A stretch of DNA of 64,000 nucleotides. Origin: Terriglobia bacterium (lineage in GTDB: Bacteria > Acidobacteriota > Terriglobia > JAIQFV01). Position 1 is the stretch's first letter. Each line of letters starts with the position of its first letter. The stretch covers positions 124,001-188,000 of the forward strand of contig JAIQFV010000001.1 in NCBI GenBank assembly GCA_020073085.1, given 5' to 3'. A model generated the notes under the pieces. The model did no database searches and was not told the DNA's origin. It was given only the letters and a program-made list of their open reading frames with translations. Of this stretch, positions 44,794-53,553 are shown in pieces. The position numbers and the translations under genes were made by a program.

Positions 44794-45100
44794 GGGGTAG
44801 CTCCTTATGCCCGTCTTTCAATGATTGACGACCCCCGGGGGGCTCGTTCTTGTTCAACCCGCATGGCCCCGAACGTCAAGGGTGGTCGGTCCGATCATAA
44901 AGGGTCTGCCGATTTCGCACAAGCCAGGCCCCGAGAAATCTCTCCATAACTGGCTCTTTCCCCTCTTGCATCCGCCTCTGTGGAAAACTAAAATAAATGT
45001 AACCTCTCTTTAAACCTTTTCGTCATTTCGCCATCTAAAGTAACTCGGCGCGACTAGCCTGTTCCCCAGGGAAGCGAGCGGTGCGGTTTTCCCCTCCAGC
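44794..45100. other. Spacer between divergent trpA and PAP2 genes
   Basis: About 300 bp holding whatever promoters serve the two divergent genes. An AT-rich stretch near 44985-45010 (AAACTAAAATAAATGTAACC) is the likeliest promoter area. No palindrome, repeat or gene was identified. Confidence 0.35.
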
Positions 45101-46162
45101 ATGGGGAGAGTTCTGCTCTTCAAAATCCAAAAGAAGGGATTTTCTTTCGGTTCACTGACTGCGACCGTGCAAAAAATCTCCCTGACCCCACAGCAACGCG
45201 AGTGGTTAATCCCCTTTTTAGGTTACCTGATCATCGTCCTGGTCGCCAACTATCGCGTGCATGAGCTGTATGATTCCGACTTTGCCTTCCTGATTTTGAT
45301 CCTGGGCGCTTTCGCGCTGGGGCGTGTCTCAAGTTTTATCCGTGACTGGACGCCGGTAGTCCTCCTTCTTTTCTCTTATGAGTATCTGCATGGGTATGCA
45401 GACAAGATCATCGGGAGTGTGCATTCGACCGACATCATCCACCTGGAGGAGCGACTCTTCGGCTATCCCGTGGCCACAGTCACGCTCCAGAGGATCCTCT
45501 ACACGCCCGGCGTCGGCCACTGGTACGATTATGCCTCCAGCCTGATCTATTATGCCCATTCCTTTGTGGTGCTGTTTGTGGCGTTTGGCCTGTGGGTCTA
45601 CCGGCGGGACCTCTACCGGATTTGGGCGAGGTTGTTTGTGTACCTCTCCTTTGCCGGTTTCATAACTTATGTTCTTTTCCCCGCCATGCCCCCCTGGATG
45701 GCCTCACAAAACCATTTGATTCCACATATTCATAAAATCATTGACGAGGTCATGCCGGATGGGACGGTGGGGGTGGTCAGCGCCATGACCTCGAACCTCG
45801 TTGCGGCCATGCCCTCCTTGCATGCTGCCTATCCGACGCTCGGTTTTCTGTTCATGTGCCGCTATTTCAAGAAGGCGGCACCCTTTTATGCTGCCTATTG
45901 TCTTACGGTCTATTTTGCGATCATTTATCTGGGTGAACATTATATTCTGGACACGCTGGCGGGAATTGGATACGCGGCGGGAGTTTTTTTCATCCACGAG
46001 TGGGTAACATCCCGACAATGGCGATCCCCTTACCGATCGGCGTCCACGGCCGTGTTTGAAGTTTCACCCAACAGGATTCGTAGTAACCCCACGTGGCCCT
46101 ATTCGCCCGTCCCGGAGGCGGAGTCCTATCGAGTGAGGCGAAGCGGAAAAAATGAAGCTTGA
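45101..46162 (+). CDS. PAP2_3-family membrane phosphatase / phosphotransferase (Aur1-like)
   Basis: An integral membrane protein of 353 residues with about six to seven helices. The lipid-phosphatase motifs are present: AAMPSLHAAYPTLG (C2, with the catalytic His) and GEHYILDTLAG (C3, with the second His). The loop FPAMPPWMAS is typical of the PAP2_3 branch that includes inositol phosphorylceramide synthase. It probably removes or transfers a phosphate or headgroup on a lipid at the outer side of the inner membrane. The start is not well marked by a ribosome site; a later start within the first 30 codons is possible. Confidence 0.85.
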   Translation: MGRVLLFKIQKKGFSFGSLTATVQKISLTPQQREWLIPFLGYLIIVLVANYRVHELYDSDFAFLILILGAFALGRVSSFIRDWTPVVLLLFSYEYLHGYADKIIGSVHSTDIIHLEERLFGYPVATVTLQRILYTPGVGHWYDYASSLIYYAHSFVVLFVAFGLWVYRRDLYRIWARLFVYLSFAGFITYVLFPAMPPWMASQNHLIPHIHKIIDEVMPDGTVGVVSAMTSNLVAAMPSLHAAYPTLGFLFMCRYFKKAAPFYAAYCLTVYFAIIYLGEHYILDTLAGIGYAAGVFFIHEWVTSRQWRSPYRSASTAVFEVSPNRIRSNPTWPYSPVPEAESYRVRRSGKNEA

Positions 46163-46475
46163 AATGTAGCATCATTGTTGCAGTGACGGCGTTCAAGTCA
46201 CACTGCTAATGAGTTTCGCCATCACCGCGGAGGATTGGCGCCCTATTGACTGTTATCGGATTGATACTCCACCTTTCGCTTTCCACACCTAGACCCTCCC
46301 CGACCGATCCGTTCCTTCCACCGACCATTCAATCACCCCAACGCGGTATCTGTGCCCGCCCGGTCAAGCCCATAGGTCATCACAGCGCGGGAAAATCCTT
46401 CATTCGGGTTTGATCCGGCTCTCGCCATGGAGCACAAGACTCCACTCTCGCGGCACCCTTGCCTTCCGCTGCAGG
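46163..46475. other. Spacer between convergent PAP2 and DUF2905 genes
   Basis: About 310 bp without gene or repeat. A 6-bp inverted repeat, GCAGTG...CACTGC, near 46180-46206 has no T-run. Otherwise nothing recognisable. Confidence 0.35.
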
Positions 46476-46694
46476 TTACCTTCGAAACAGGGAGAAAAAG
46501 AAGGTGAGGATGAGGCTAATTAAGAGACATGTTACCAGGGGAAAATAAAAGGTAAAGTGACCACGGTGGATCCGGATATCGCCGGGGAGCCGACCCAGAT
46601 GAAGAAAATTGAACCGGTCCAGCAGGAGGATCGCGCCGCCCAGCAGCACAAGAATAATGCCTAATTGAAGAATGAACTTACCGACACCAAACAC
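46476..46694 (-). CDS. DUF2905 small membrane protein
   Basis: A two-helix protein of 72 residues: helix one KFILQLGIILVLLGGAILLL, the conserved LGRLPGDIRI segment, and helix two YFPLVTCLLISLILTFFFSLF. This matches DUF2905, whose role is unknown. The open frame runs 41 codons further upstream, but that part (FGIWFLFGIWILEFGIWG) is a translation of the AATTTGG heptamer array. The GTG start with GGGGT six bases before is preferred. It is the last gene of the suc-ndk unit. Confidence 0.82.
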   Translation of the reverse strand: MFGVGKFILQLGIILVLLGGAILLLDRFNFLHLGRLPGDIRIHRGHFTFYFPLVTCLLISLILTFFFSLFRR

Positions 46695-46702
46695 ATTGAT
46701 AC

Positions 46703-46893
46703 CCCAAATTCCAAATTCCAGTATCCAAATTCCAAATAAAAACCAAATTCCAAAGTCCAAGACAAAACCAACAAGACAAGCAAAGTAATCTGATTCTAAA
46801 CCGCATCCTCCAGGCATGTTTTTGAGACAATCATTTGAACGGTTGGAATTTGGTTTTTATTTGGAATTTGGACTTTGGGATTTGGAGTTTCCC
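46703..46893. repeat. Heptamer array forming a 30-bp perfect inverted repeat
   Basis: Two blocks of CCAAATT-type heptamers face one another. The 30 bases at 46724-46753 are the exact reverse complement of 46843-46872, with an 89-bp spacer between them. It fills the gap between ndk and DUF2905 and would fold as a long AU-rich stem in their transcript. Confidence 0.92.
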
Positions 46894-46894
46894 T

Positions 46895-47317
46895 TCATGG
46901 AAGTATTTCCAGCTCATTAAAAAAATACCGGGTCTCGAAGGCCGCCGTCTCAGGGGCATCGCTGCCGTGGGTCGCGTTGTTTTGAATGGAAGACCCGAAT
47001 CGTTTTCTCAGGGTTCCCTCGGCAGCCTTCGAGGGATCTGTCGCCCCCATGACCTCTCGCCACTTGCGGATCGCGTCCTCGCGTTCCAGAATCATTGCAA
47101 CAATGGGTCCCGACTGCATAAACTCGGTGAGGGGGCCGAAAAAGGGGCGTTCGCGGTGCACGGCATAGAATCCTTCAGCTTGCCTCTTCGATAAATGGAT
47201 CAGCTTCAAGGCGATGATCCTGAATCCGTTCGATTCAATCACTTTGATGATATCCCCCGTGTAGCCGGCCCTCAGGGCGTCGGGTTTGACGAGTGCCAGT
47301 GTGCGTTCCAAAGACAA
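46895..47317 (-). CDS. ndk: Nucleoside diphosphate kinase
   Basis: NDP kinase of 140 residues, which balances NTP pools. ERTLALVKPDALRAG opens the fold, the catalytic His is in NNATHGSDAPETA, and REVMGATDPSKAAEGTLRKRF is typical. The frame continues 29 codons upstream without homology; a TTG preceded by GAGGAG nine bases away gives the standard length and is chosen. It follows sucD, whose GDP/ADP-linked product it could exchange. Confidence 0.94.
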   Translation of the reverse strand: MSLERTLALVKPDALRAGYTGDIIKVIESNGFRIIALKLIHLSKRQAEGFYAVHRERPFFGPLTEFMQSGPIVAMILEREDAIRKWREVMGATDPSKAAEGTLRKRFGSSIQNNATHGSDAPETAAFETRYFFNELEILP

Positions 47318-47476
47318 GGTGTTATTCTCCTCAAGAGGAATTTGTATAAATAGTTCCAGTGACAGGTGGAAAGGCCCAGCCTTACAAAACCTTTCACGAG
47401 GCAAGTTTCCTTGGACAGGTGGCAGGCCCCATCGAAGGGTCAGGACCGAGCTTGAAGAAGAGACCTTTTCTCCCGA

Positions 47477-48373
47477 TTACTTCCGGAGTGTCTTCTCGAC
47501 CATCGCCCCAATCTCCGCAGGTGATTCAACGACGAAGATCCCGGCATCGCGCATGGCCTTCATTTTTTCAGCGGCGGTCCCTTTGCCGCCGGCGATGATG
47601 GCGCCGGCATGACCCATGCGTCGTCCGGGAGGGGCTGTTTGTCCGGCGACAAAACCGATGACCGGTTTCCTGACATGCTCTTTCACATAAGCGGCCGCCT
47701 CCTCCTCTGCCGTCCCGCCTATCTCTCCGATCATGACGATGGCATGGGTTTCCGGATCCTGATTAAACATTCGAATGGCATCCAGGTGGGTCGTTCCAAT
47801 GATCGGGTCACCCCCAATGCCGATGCACGTCGATTGTCCGATCCCACGCCGTGTCAGCTGGTCTACCGCCTCGTAGGTCAAGGTCCCGCTTCGGGACACC
47901 ACGCCGACATTGCCCTCCTTGTGAATGTGTCCCGGCATGATCCCCACCTTGCACCTTCCGGGCGAGATGATACCCGGGCAATTGGGACCGATCAGGCGCG
48001 TCGTTTTCTTCTCTTGAAGATATCGCCAGGCCCGTACCATGTCCAAGGTCGGAATCCCTTCGGAGATGCAAACAACCAGCGCCAATGCCGCGTCCGCGGC
48101 CTCCATGACGGCATCGGCCGCAAAGGGAGGTGGCACGAAGATGACCGAAACATTCGCTCCTGTGGTCTTGACGGCATCCGCGACCGTGTTGAACACGGGA
48201 ACCGAGGGATGATTCGCACCGTCCAGCGAATGGTACGTTCCTCCCTTCCCCGGGGTGACTCCCGCAACGATTTGAGTCCCGTATTCCATGCACGTCCGGG
48301 CATGGAATGTGCCTTCCTTCCCGGTTAACCCCTGGACCACGACGCGGGAATTCTTGTCAACGAGAATGCTCAT
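47477..48373 (-). CDS. sucD: Succinyl-CoA ligase, alpha subunit
   Basis: Alpha subunit of 298 residues, TCA cycle. The CoA-binding Rossmann part contains [20 protein letters not shown] and [12 protein letters not shown]; the ligase part contains the phosphohistidine in [20 protein letters not shown] and the [12 protein letters not shown] motif. It is separated from its partner sucC by a gene of unknown function, which is unusual as sucC and sucD are normally adjacent. Confidence 0.95.
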   Translation of the reverse strand: MSILVDKNSRVVVQGLTGKEGTFHARTCMEYGTQIVAGVTPGKGGTYHSLDGANHPSVPVFNTVADAVKTTGANVSVIFVPPPFAADAVMEAADAALALVVCISEGIPTLDMVRAWRYLQEKKTTRLIGPNCPGIISPGRCKVGIMPGHIHKEGNVGVVSRSGTLTYEAVDQLTRRGIGQSTCIGIGGDPIIGTTHLDAIRMFNQDPETHAIVMIGEIGGTAEEEAAAYVKEHVRKPVIGFVAGQTAPPGRRMGHAGAIIAGGKGTAAEKMKAMRDAGIFVVESPAEIGAMVEKTLRK

Positions 48374-48454
48374 GAATGAATCCCTTCCCTGGCTGGATGA
48401 AGTTCCGACGGGTTGATGTCACCCTTCCGCCGGTCGTGCCCCGAAACACCCGTC

Positions 48455-49000
48455 TCAATTGCTCTCCGCGAAACTATCCACCATCTTTACAGCCCGCTCT
48501 TCAAGGCCATTCTTATCCGCCAACTCCAACGGGATGGTAATGATAATCGAAAACTTGTGCTTTTCCCCGTCGACACTGATGACATGCACGCGATATTCCT
48601 TGTGGGCATCATCAGGCCCCCCCTTGATTTCGTAAACCGATTCGAACCCCTTTTCATTTCCAACGCGCCGTTTGTCCCATTTGACCTTGTTGTGTTTCGG
48701 CGGGCCCTCCATTGCTCTCAGGGCAAACTGTAGCGCCATCTTGCGGTGCAAAGTCTCAAGATCGTTCCCCCGAAAGACCGGATAAATAATGAAAGAGACC
48801 TCCTCGCCCGTGATGGTAAAGGTGGATCCATCCGCGCTCTCCACCACCTTCCATGCAGCAGGAGCCTTGACGGAGAAACGCTTCATGGAATCCTGGACCA
48901 CCCTTTCTGTATCGGCTCCCGCTGCCGCGGAAGCCAGCCCCGCAATGAAGATCAGCAGGGTTGTGATGATCCGATTTCTCATTGTGTTTTGGATACTCAC
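48455..49000 (-). CDS. Secreted protein of unknown function between sucC and sucD
   Basis: A 181-residue protein with a signal peptide (MRNRIITTLLIFIAGLASAAAGA within the first 30 residues; cleavage probably after AGA). The mature domain of about 150 residues begins MKRFSVKAPAAWKVV and has a pattern like PsbP/DUF1795 proteins (F-v-k-P-W, then a beta-alpha-beta fold), a comparison I hold loosely. GTG with AAGGAG 5 bases before it is the likely start. It is wedged between sucC and sucD on the same strand. Confidence 0.72.
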   Translation of the reverse strand: MSIQNTMRNRIITTLLIFIAGLASAAAGADTERVVQDSMKRFSVKAPAAWKVVESADGSTFTITGEEVSFIIYPVFRGNDLETLHRKMALQFALRAMEGPPKHNKVKWDKRRVGNEKGFESVYEIKGGPDDAHKEYRVHVISVDGEKHKFSIIITIPLELADKNGLEERAVKMVDSFAESN

Positions 49001-49061
49001 GAATTCTCCTTCCGGTTGAATGCTCGTCAAGCGCCCCGCCCGATGGCCCTGGCTCGAATCG

Positions 49062-50246
49062 CTAATGAACGCTCGCCCCCGGCATAGAATGACTTGCCAG
49101 GGCGACGACCTTTTCCGCTGCGTCCTTCATATTCAATCCCACGGTGAAGTTCAGTCCGGATTCCTTGAGGATCTGCCGGCCCCGTTCGACGTTTGTCCCC
49201 TCCATCCGGACGACAATGGGTATGGAGAGGGCCAGTTCCTTGGCAGCCTCGACCACGCCGGTGGCCAGCGTGTCGCATCGCAAGATGCCGCCAAAGATAT
49301 TGATGAGAACCGCCTTCACGTTCTTATCGCTCATCAGGATGCGAAACGCGTTCTTCACCTGCTCGGCGCTGGCTCCTCCCCCGACATCGAGAAAATTGGC
49401 GGGCATGCCCCCTGCGTACTTGATGATGTCCATCGTGGCCATGGCCAGTCCGGCCCCATTCACCATGCATCCCACATTGCCGTCGAGTTTGATGTAATTC
49501 AGATTGTACTTGCTGGCGTCCACCTCCAGCGGATCCTCTTCGTTCAGGTCGCGGAGCGAGGCAAACTCCTTGTGCCGAAACAAGGCGTTGTCGTCAAAGT
49601 TGATTTTGGCGTCCAAGGCGTAGAAGTCACCCTCTTCGGTCAATAGGAAGGGATTGATTTCAGCCAGGGAACCATCCGTCGAGTGGAACGCCTGAAACAA
49701 AGCGGTCATGAACTGTACCGCTTTATTCACGAGTTCGGGAGCGAGCCCCAATCCAAAGGCCAGCTTGCGAGCCTGGTAGGCTTGAAATCCGATTCCCGGA
49801 TCGATCCACTCCTTCAGGATCAACTCGGGGCTCTTGGCGGCGACCTCTTCGATTTCCATGCCCCCCGCGGCACTGGCCATGAAGACAGGCTTCCCGGCGG
49901 TGCGGTCAATCACGATGCCGAGGTAGTACTCCTTTTTGATGTGCAGGGCCTCTTCCACCAGGAGGCGCTGTACGATTCTTCCCTCGGGGCCGGTCTGATG
50001 GGTCACCAGTTTCATCCCGAGCATTTGTCCGGCAAGGCGGGCCGCTTCCTCCGGCGTTTTGGCCAATTTCACACCACCTCCTTTTCCCCGTCCGCCAGCG
50101 TGGATTTGCGCCTTCACCACGACGGGACCTCCCAGCTCCACGGCAATCTTTCTGGCTTCCTCCGCTGTCGTCGCCGGCCGCCCTCTCGGAATTTTCACCT
50201 GATACTTTGCCAGAATCTCTTTCGCCTGATACTCGTGGATTTTCAT
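49062..50246 (-). CDS. sucC: Succinyl-CoA ligase, beta subunit
   Basis: ATP-grasp subunit of 394 residues binding nucleotide and succinate. It opens [20 protein letters not shown] and shows [40 protein letters not shown] and the succinate-site [11 protein letters not shown] strong promoter lies 57-85 bp upstream, so it heads the sucC-unknown-sucD-ndk-DUF2905 unit. Confidence 0.96.
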   Translation of the reverse strand: MKIHEYQAKEILAKYQVKIPRGRPATTAEEARKIAVELGGPVVVKAQIHAGGRGKGGGVKLAKTPEEAARLAGQMLGMKLVTHQTGPEGRIVQRLLVEEALHIKKEYYLGIVIDRTAGKPVFMASAAGGMEIEEVAAKSPELILKEWIDPGIGFQAYQARKLAFGLGLAPELVNKAVQFMTALFQAFHSTDGSLAEINPFLLTEEGDFYALDAKINFDDNALFRHKEFASLRDLNEEDPLEVDASKYNLNYIKLDGNVGCMVNGAGLAMATMDIIKYAGGMPANFLDVGGGASAEQVKNAFRILMSDKNVKAVLINIFGGILRCDTLATGVVEAAKELALSIPIVVRMEGTNVERGRQILKESGLNFTVGLNMKDAAEKVVALASHSMPGASVH

Positions 50247-50302
50247 TGTGTAGGCCTCGTCTCTCAGATCAGTGGGGATGTACGGCTGGAAAGCGAAACG
50301 CC

Positions 50303-50331
50303 ATTATAGACATGGCCCTCTCGACGGTCAA
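50303..50331 (-). promoter_or_regulatory. Strong sigma-70 promoter of the sucC operon
   Basis: On the minus strand TTGACC (50326-50331), a 17-bp spacer and perfect TATAAT (50303-50308). It lies back to back with the guaB promoter, with 10 bp between the two -35 elements. Confidence 0.85.
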
Positions 50332-50341
50332 GGTAAGCGTC

Positions 50342-50370
50342 TTGACATTCCCGGGCACCTTCTCTAGAAT
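50342..50370 (+). promoter_or_regulatory. Strong sigma-70 promoter of guaB
   Basis: Perfect TTGACA (50342-50347), a 17-bp spacer and TAGAAT (50365-50370). Transcription would start near 50377, leaving a leader of about 175 bases before the guaB ATG. Confidence 0.85.
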
Positions 50371-50428
50371 TCCACATGGTATTTCGCGCCAGAAAATTTA
50401 TTTGGCTTCTTCGAGCGATGACGCTCCC

Positions 50429-50460
50429 AACCCGTCCCATGAAATGGGCCGGGTTTTTTT
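50429..50460 (+). terminator. Intrinsic terminator inside the guaB leader
   Basis: AACCCG-T-CCCAT pairs across a GAA loop with ATGGG-C-CGGGTT, and a run of seven T follows. It begins about 50 bases after the predicted start and ends about 90 bases before the guaB ATG. A small hairpin GAGCG-ATGA-CGCTC lies just upstream. The only plus-strand transcript here is that of guaB itself, so it either attenuates guaB or ends a short independent RNA of about 85 bases. Confidence 0.8.
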
Positions 50461-50552
50461 GTTAGGGGGGGGCCGCCGTACGCGGGACGCCCCGATCCCG
50501 TTTCCAGCGGGAGGGGCAAGGAGGAGCCATTGACCCTTTACCAGGAGCCTAA

Positions 50553-52016
50553 ATGCTAGCTGACAGAGTGTACGAAGCACTTACATTTGATGATGTTTTA
50601 TTGCTTCCCCTGCGAACGTCCGTTTTGCCCACCGAAGCACAGACCACCACCCTGATTTCCCGTCACATCAAACTGAACATCCCGATTGTCAGTGCGGCCA
50701 TGGATACGGTCACCGAAGCCCGTCTCGCCATCGCGCTCGCCCAGCAAGGCGGGATCGGGATTGTCCATCGGAACATGCCCGTGGAACGCCAGGCCAGTGA
50801 AGTGGACAAGGTGAAACGATCGGAAAGCGGGATGATCGTTGATCCCATTACGACCACGCCGGACAAGAAAATCTCCGATGCCCTGGAAATCATGCAGCAT
50901 TATAAGATTTCGGGGGTCCCCGTCACGGACAAGTCCGGGACACTGGTGGGCATCCTCACGAACCGCGATCTCCGGTTTGAAACACACCTCGACCGGCCCA
51001 TCAGCGAGGCCATGACCAAGCGCAACCTCATCACGGTTCCGGTGGGCACGACACTCGACCAAGCGGAAGAGAAATTGCATCAGCATCGAGTAGAAAAGCT
51101 GCTCGTGGTCGACAAGAATTACAAGCTGAAGGGGCTCATTACCGTCAAGGACATTCAGAAGAAGATCCAGTATCCGAACTCCGCGAAGGATACGCAGGGC
51201 CGTCTGCGTGTGGGCGCCGCCATTGGCGCCACGGGGGATTTCGTGGAGCGGGCCACGGAGCTGGTTCGGTCCAAGGTCGACCTGCTGGTCATTGACACGG
51301 CGCACGGGCATTCGGAGAGGGTTCTTCAGGCTGTGAAGACCATCAAGAAACGGTTCCCGTCGGTCGATCTCGCTGCGGGCAACATTGCCTCCGCCCAAGC
51401 CGCACGGGATTTGATTCGCCTGGGGGTCGATGCCATCAAAGTCGGCATTGGCCCGGGGTCCATCTGCACCACGCGCATCGTCACCGGCGTGGGGGTTCCG
51501 CAGATCACCGCGATCACAGCCTGTGCCGGCGTGGCGCACAAGGCCGGGGTTCCTCTGATTGCGGATGGTGGAATCAAATTTTCAGGGGACATCACGAAAG
51601 CGCTGGCAGCAGGGGCGAACGCGGTCATGATCGGAAGCCTGTTCGCGGGCACCGACGAAAGCCCCGGAGAAACGATTCTCTTTCAAGGCCGAAGCTTCAA
51701 ATCCTACCGTGGCATGGGATCCCTGAACGCCATGCAATTGGGATCGGGCGACCGCTATGCCCAGGAGCGCACGAGCGGGAAGGAAATGATTGCGGAGGGC
51801 GTTGAAGGACGCGTCCCTCACAAGGGACCGCTTGCATCCATGGTTCATCAATTGGTGGGTGGACTGAAATCAGGGATGGGGTACTGCGGGGCAAAGACTT
51901 TATCGGAATTGCACCGCAAGACGAAGTTCATCCGCATCACGTCCGCAGGGCTCCGCGAGAGCCACGTTCATGATGTCATCATTACCAAGGAAGCTCCCAA
52001 CTACCAGTTGGATTAG
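50553..52016 (+). CDS. guaB: Inosine-5'-monophosphate dehydrogenase
   Basis: Rate-limiting enzyme of GMP synthesis, 487 residues. The barrel has [12 protein letters not shown], the catalytic Cys loop [19 protein letters not shown], the [17 protein letters not shown] phosphate site and the flap SSRGMGSL-type [11 protein letters not shown]. Two CBS domains occupy about residues 90-205, able to bind purine nucleotides. The leader terminator suggests premature termination as a level of control. Confidence 0.97.
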   Translation: MLADRVYEALTFDDVLLLPLRTSVLPTEAQTTTLISRHIKLNIPIVSAAMDTVTEARLAIALAQQGGIGIVHRNMPVERQASEVDKVKRSESGMIVDPITTTPDKKISDALEIMQHYKISGVPVTDKSGTLVGILTNRDLRFETHLDRPISEAMTKRNLITVPVGTTLDQAEEKLHQHRVEKLLVVDKNYKLKGLITVKDIQKKIQYPNSAKDTQGRLRVGAAIGATGDFVERATELVRSKVDLLVIDTAHGHSERVLQAVKTIKKRFPSVDLAAGNIASAQAARDLIRLGVDAIKVGIGPGSICTTRIVTGVGVPQITAITACAGVAHKAGVPLIADGGIKFSGDITKALAAGANAVMIGSLFAGTDESPGETILFQGRSFKSYRGMGSLNAMQLGSGDRYAQERTSGKEMIAEGVEGRVPHKGPLASMVHQLVGGLKSGMGYCGAKTLSELHRKTKFIRITSAGLRESHVHDVIITKEAPNYQLD

Positions 52017-52088
52017 ACCGGAGGCGGTGTCCGGACACTCGGGCCTGGATTCTGCTGTTGCGGGGTGTCGAAGCGCGGCCCGGCCGTC

Positions 52089-53309
52089 TCACACCCCGAG
52101 CGCGTCCGCGAGCTCACGGACAAATAACTCGGCGTCGGTCACCAGGCCCAGGGCCTGGAAGGTCCCGCGGTCCGCCAGTTTGGTAACCACGGCAGGGTTG
52201 ATATCCACAGCGACCACCTTCACCGAGGCCGGCAACATGTTGCCAGTCGCAATGGAGTGGAGCATCGTGGCGATCATCAGGACCATCTCAACGCCCTGAA
52301 CAGCGGCCCGCATCTGACGCTGGGCCAGTCCCATGTCAACGATGACATCGGGGAGGGGCCCGTCGTCGCGGACCGAACCGGCCAGCACCAGTTCGACGTG
52401 ATGACGGATGCATTCATACATGATCCCTTCCTTGAGAATACCCGCCTCCACTGCTTTCCGAAGTGAGCCGGCCCGCCGGATCGTATTGATGGCCACCATG
52501 TGATGGCGGTGTCCGCCTTCAATCGGCTGCCCGCTGTGCAGGGCGACGCCGAGCGAGGTGCCGAGAAGGGCCCCCTCCACATCATGAGCGGCAATTGCGT
52601 TTCCCCCGAACAAGACCTGCACAAATCCCGCCCGGATCATGCGCGCCAGAAACGACGCTGCCCCGCTGTGGACGACCGCGGGACCGGCGACCACCAGGAT
52701 CTTCCCCCCATGCGCCCGCGTCTCCCGCATCTGCTTGGCGATCTCTTCGATGACCAGGCGCTTCGGTTTTTCCGGCGACACGTCGCTCGCCATGAAGGAG
52801 AAGATTTCACGCTCCCGGGAACGCTGCAGCGGAATGACCCGGATCCCCTCGTGTCCCACAACCACGGCCTCATCCTTGCGCACCTCGGCCATCGGCATCA
52901 TGTGAGCCCGCGAGTGGGCCCGGTCAACCACAATCGCCAGGTCCATCTCCGTCCGCGTGACATCCACCCAAACGCCATTCAACCTGACCTGAGTCGGGAA
53001 ATGCGTGGTGGAGTAGAAATCGTCGGGGAGCCCACCGTCACAAGGGGCGGCCTCGGTGCGGACATCCTCCCGCGACACCAGCACCGCCCCGTAATCCTGC
53101 AGGGCCGTTAAAATGCGCTGCAACTGCACATCGCTGTCGGCGGTGATCTTAAGCCGGGCGAAGGAGGTTTCATCCTTGTGCCGGCCCACCCGAATCTCCT
53201 GTAAATCGAATGTGCCTCCCAGATCCATCACCGCATCAAACACCCGGGGAAGGATCCACGAGTCGATAATGTGACCTTCCAACGTAATCTCTTCGCTAAA
53301 TTCAGCCAT
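52089..53309 (-). CDS. TIGR00300 / LOR-SDH family protein (possible ornithine cyclodeaminase)
   Basis: A 406-residue protein of the LOR/SDH bifunctional conserved domain family. The N-terminal 80 residues (EEITLEGHIIDSWILPRVFD) are the LOR-type domain; the larger C-terminal part binds NAD in a Rossmann-like fold (KILVVAGPAVVHSGAASFLA, VLFGGNAIAAHDVEGALLGTSLG). The GGHRHHMVAINTIRRAGS segment is highly conserved in the family. Archaeal members are reported as ornithine cyclodeaminases and the cyanobacterial ArgZ/AgrE carries this domain after an arginine dihydrolase domain, absent here. It converges on guaB with a 72-bp gap holding the palindrome GTGTCCGGACAC. Confidence 0.85.
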   Translation of the reverse strand: MAEFSEEITLEGHIIDSWILPRVFDAVMDLGGTFDLQEIRVGRHKDETSFARLKITADSDVQLQRILTALQDYGAVLVSREDVRTEAAPCDGGLPDDFYSTTHFPTQVRLNGVWVDVTRTEMDLAIVVDRAHSRAHMMPMAEVRKDEAVVVGHEGIRVIPLQRSREREIFSFMASDVSPEKPKRLVIEEIAKQMRETRAHGGKILVVAGPAVVHSGAASFLARMIRAGFVQVLFGGNAIAAHDVEGALLGTSLGVALHSGQPIEGGHRHHMVAINTIRRAGSLRKAVEAGILKEGIMYECIRHHVELVLAGSVRDDGPLPDVIVDMGLAQRQMRAAVQGVEMVLMIATMLHSIATGNMLPASVKVVAVDINPAVVTKLADRGTFQALGLVTDAELFVRELADALGV

Positions 53310-53553
53310 GCGATTGACCTCCCTGCCCCCGGATCTCGAAATGCGGTGAAAGCAAACTGCGGGCCGGCACCCGCACTAACCCTTCCAGGCTCGGACTGGA
53401 ATGAAAGAATGCGGGACCGGATTCCTGGGCCGATGTCTCTTTGGATCGGCACACCAGTATGGGGCGCAATGAATGGAATTCGAAACGCGAGGGTAATGAC
53501 TCACACTGCTGACGCCACGGGAACGATGGACCCGGGTTGAGAAGACCGAAACC

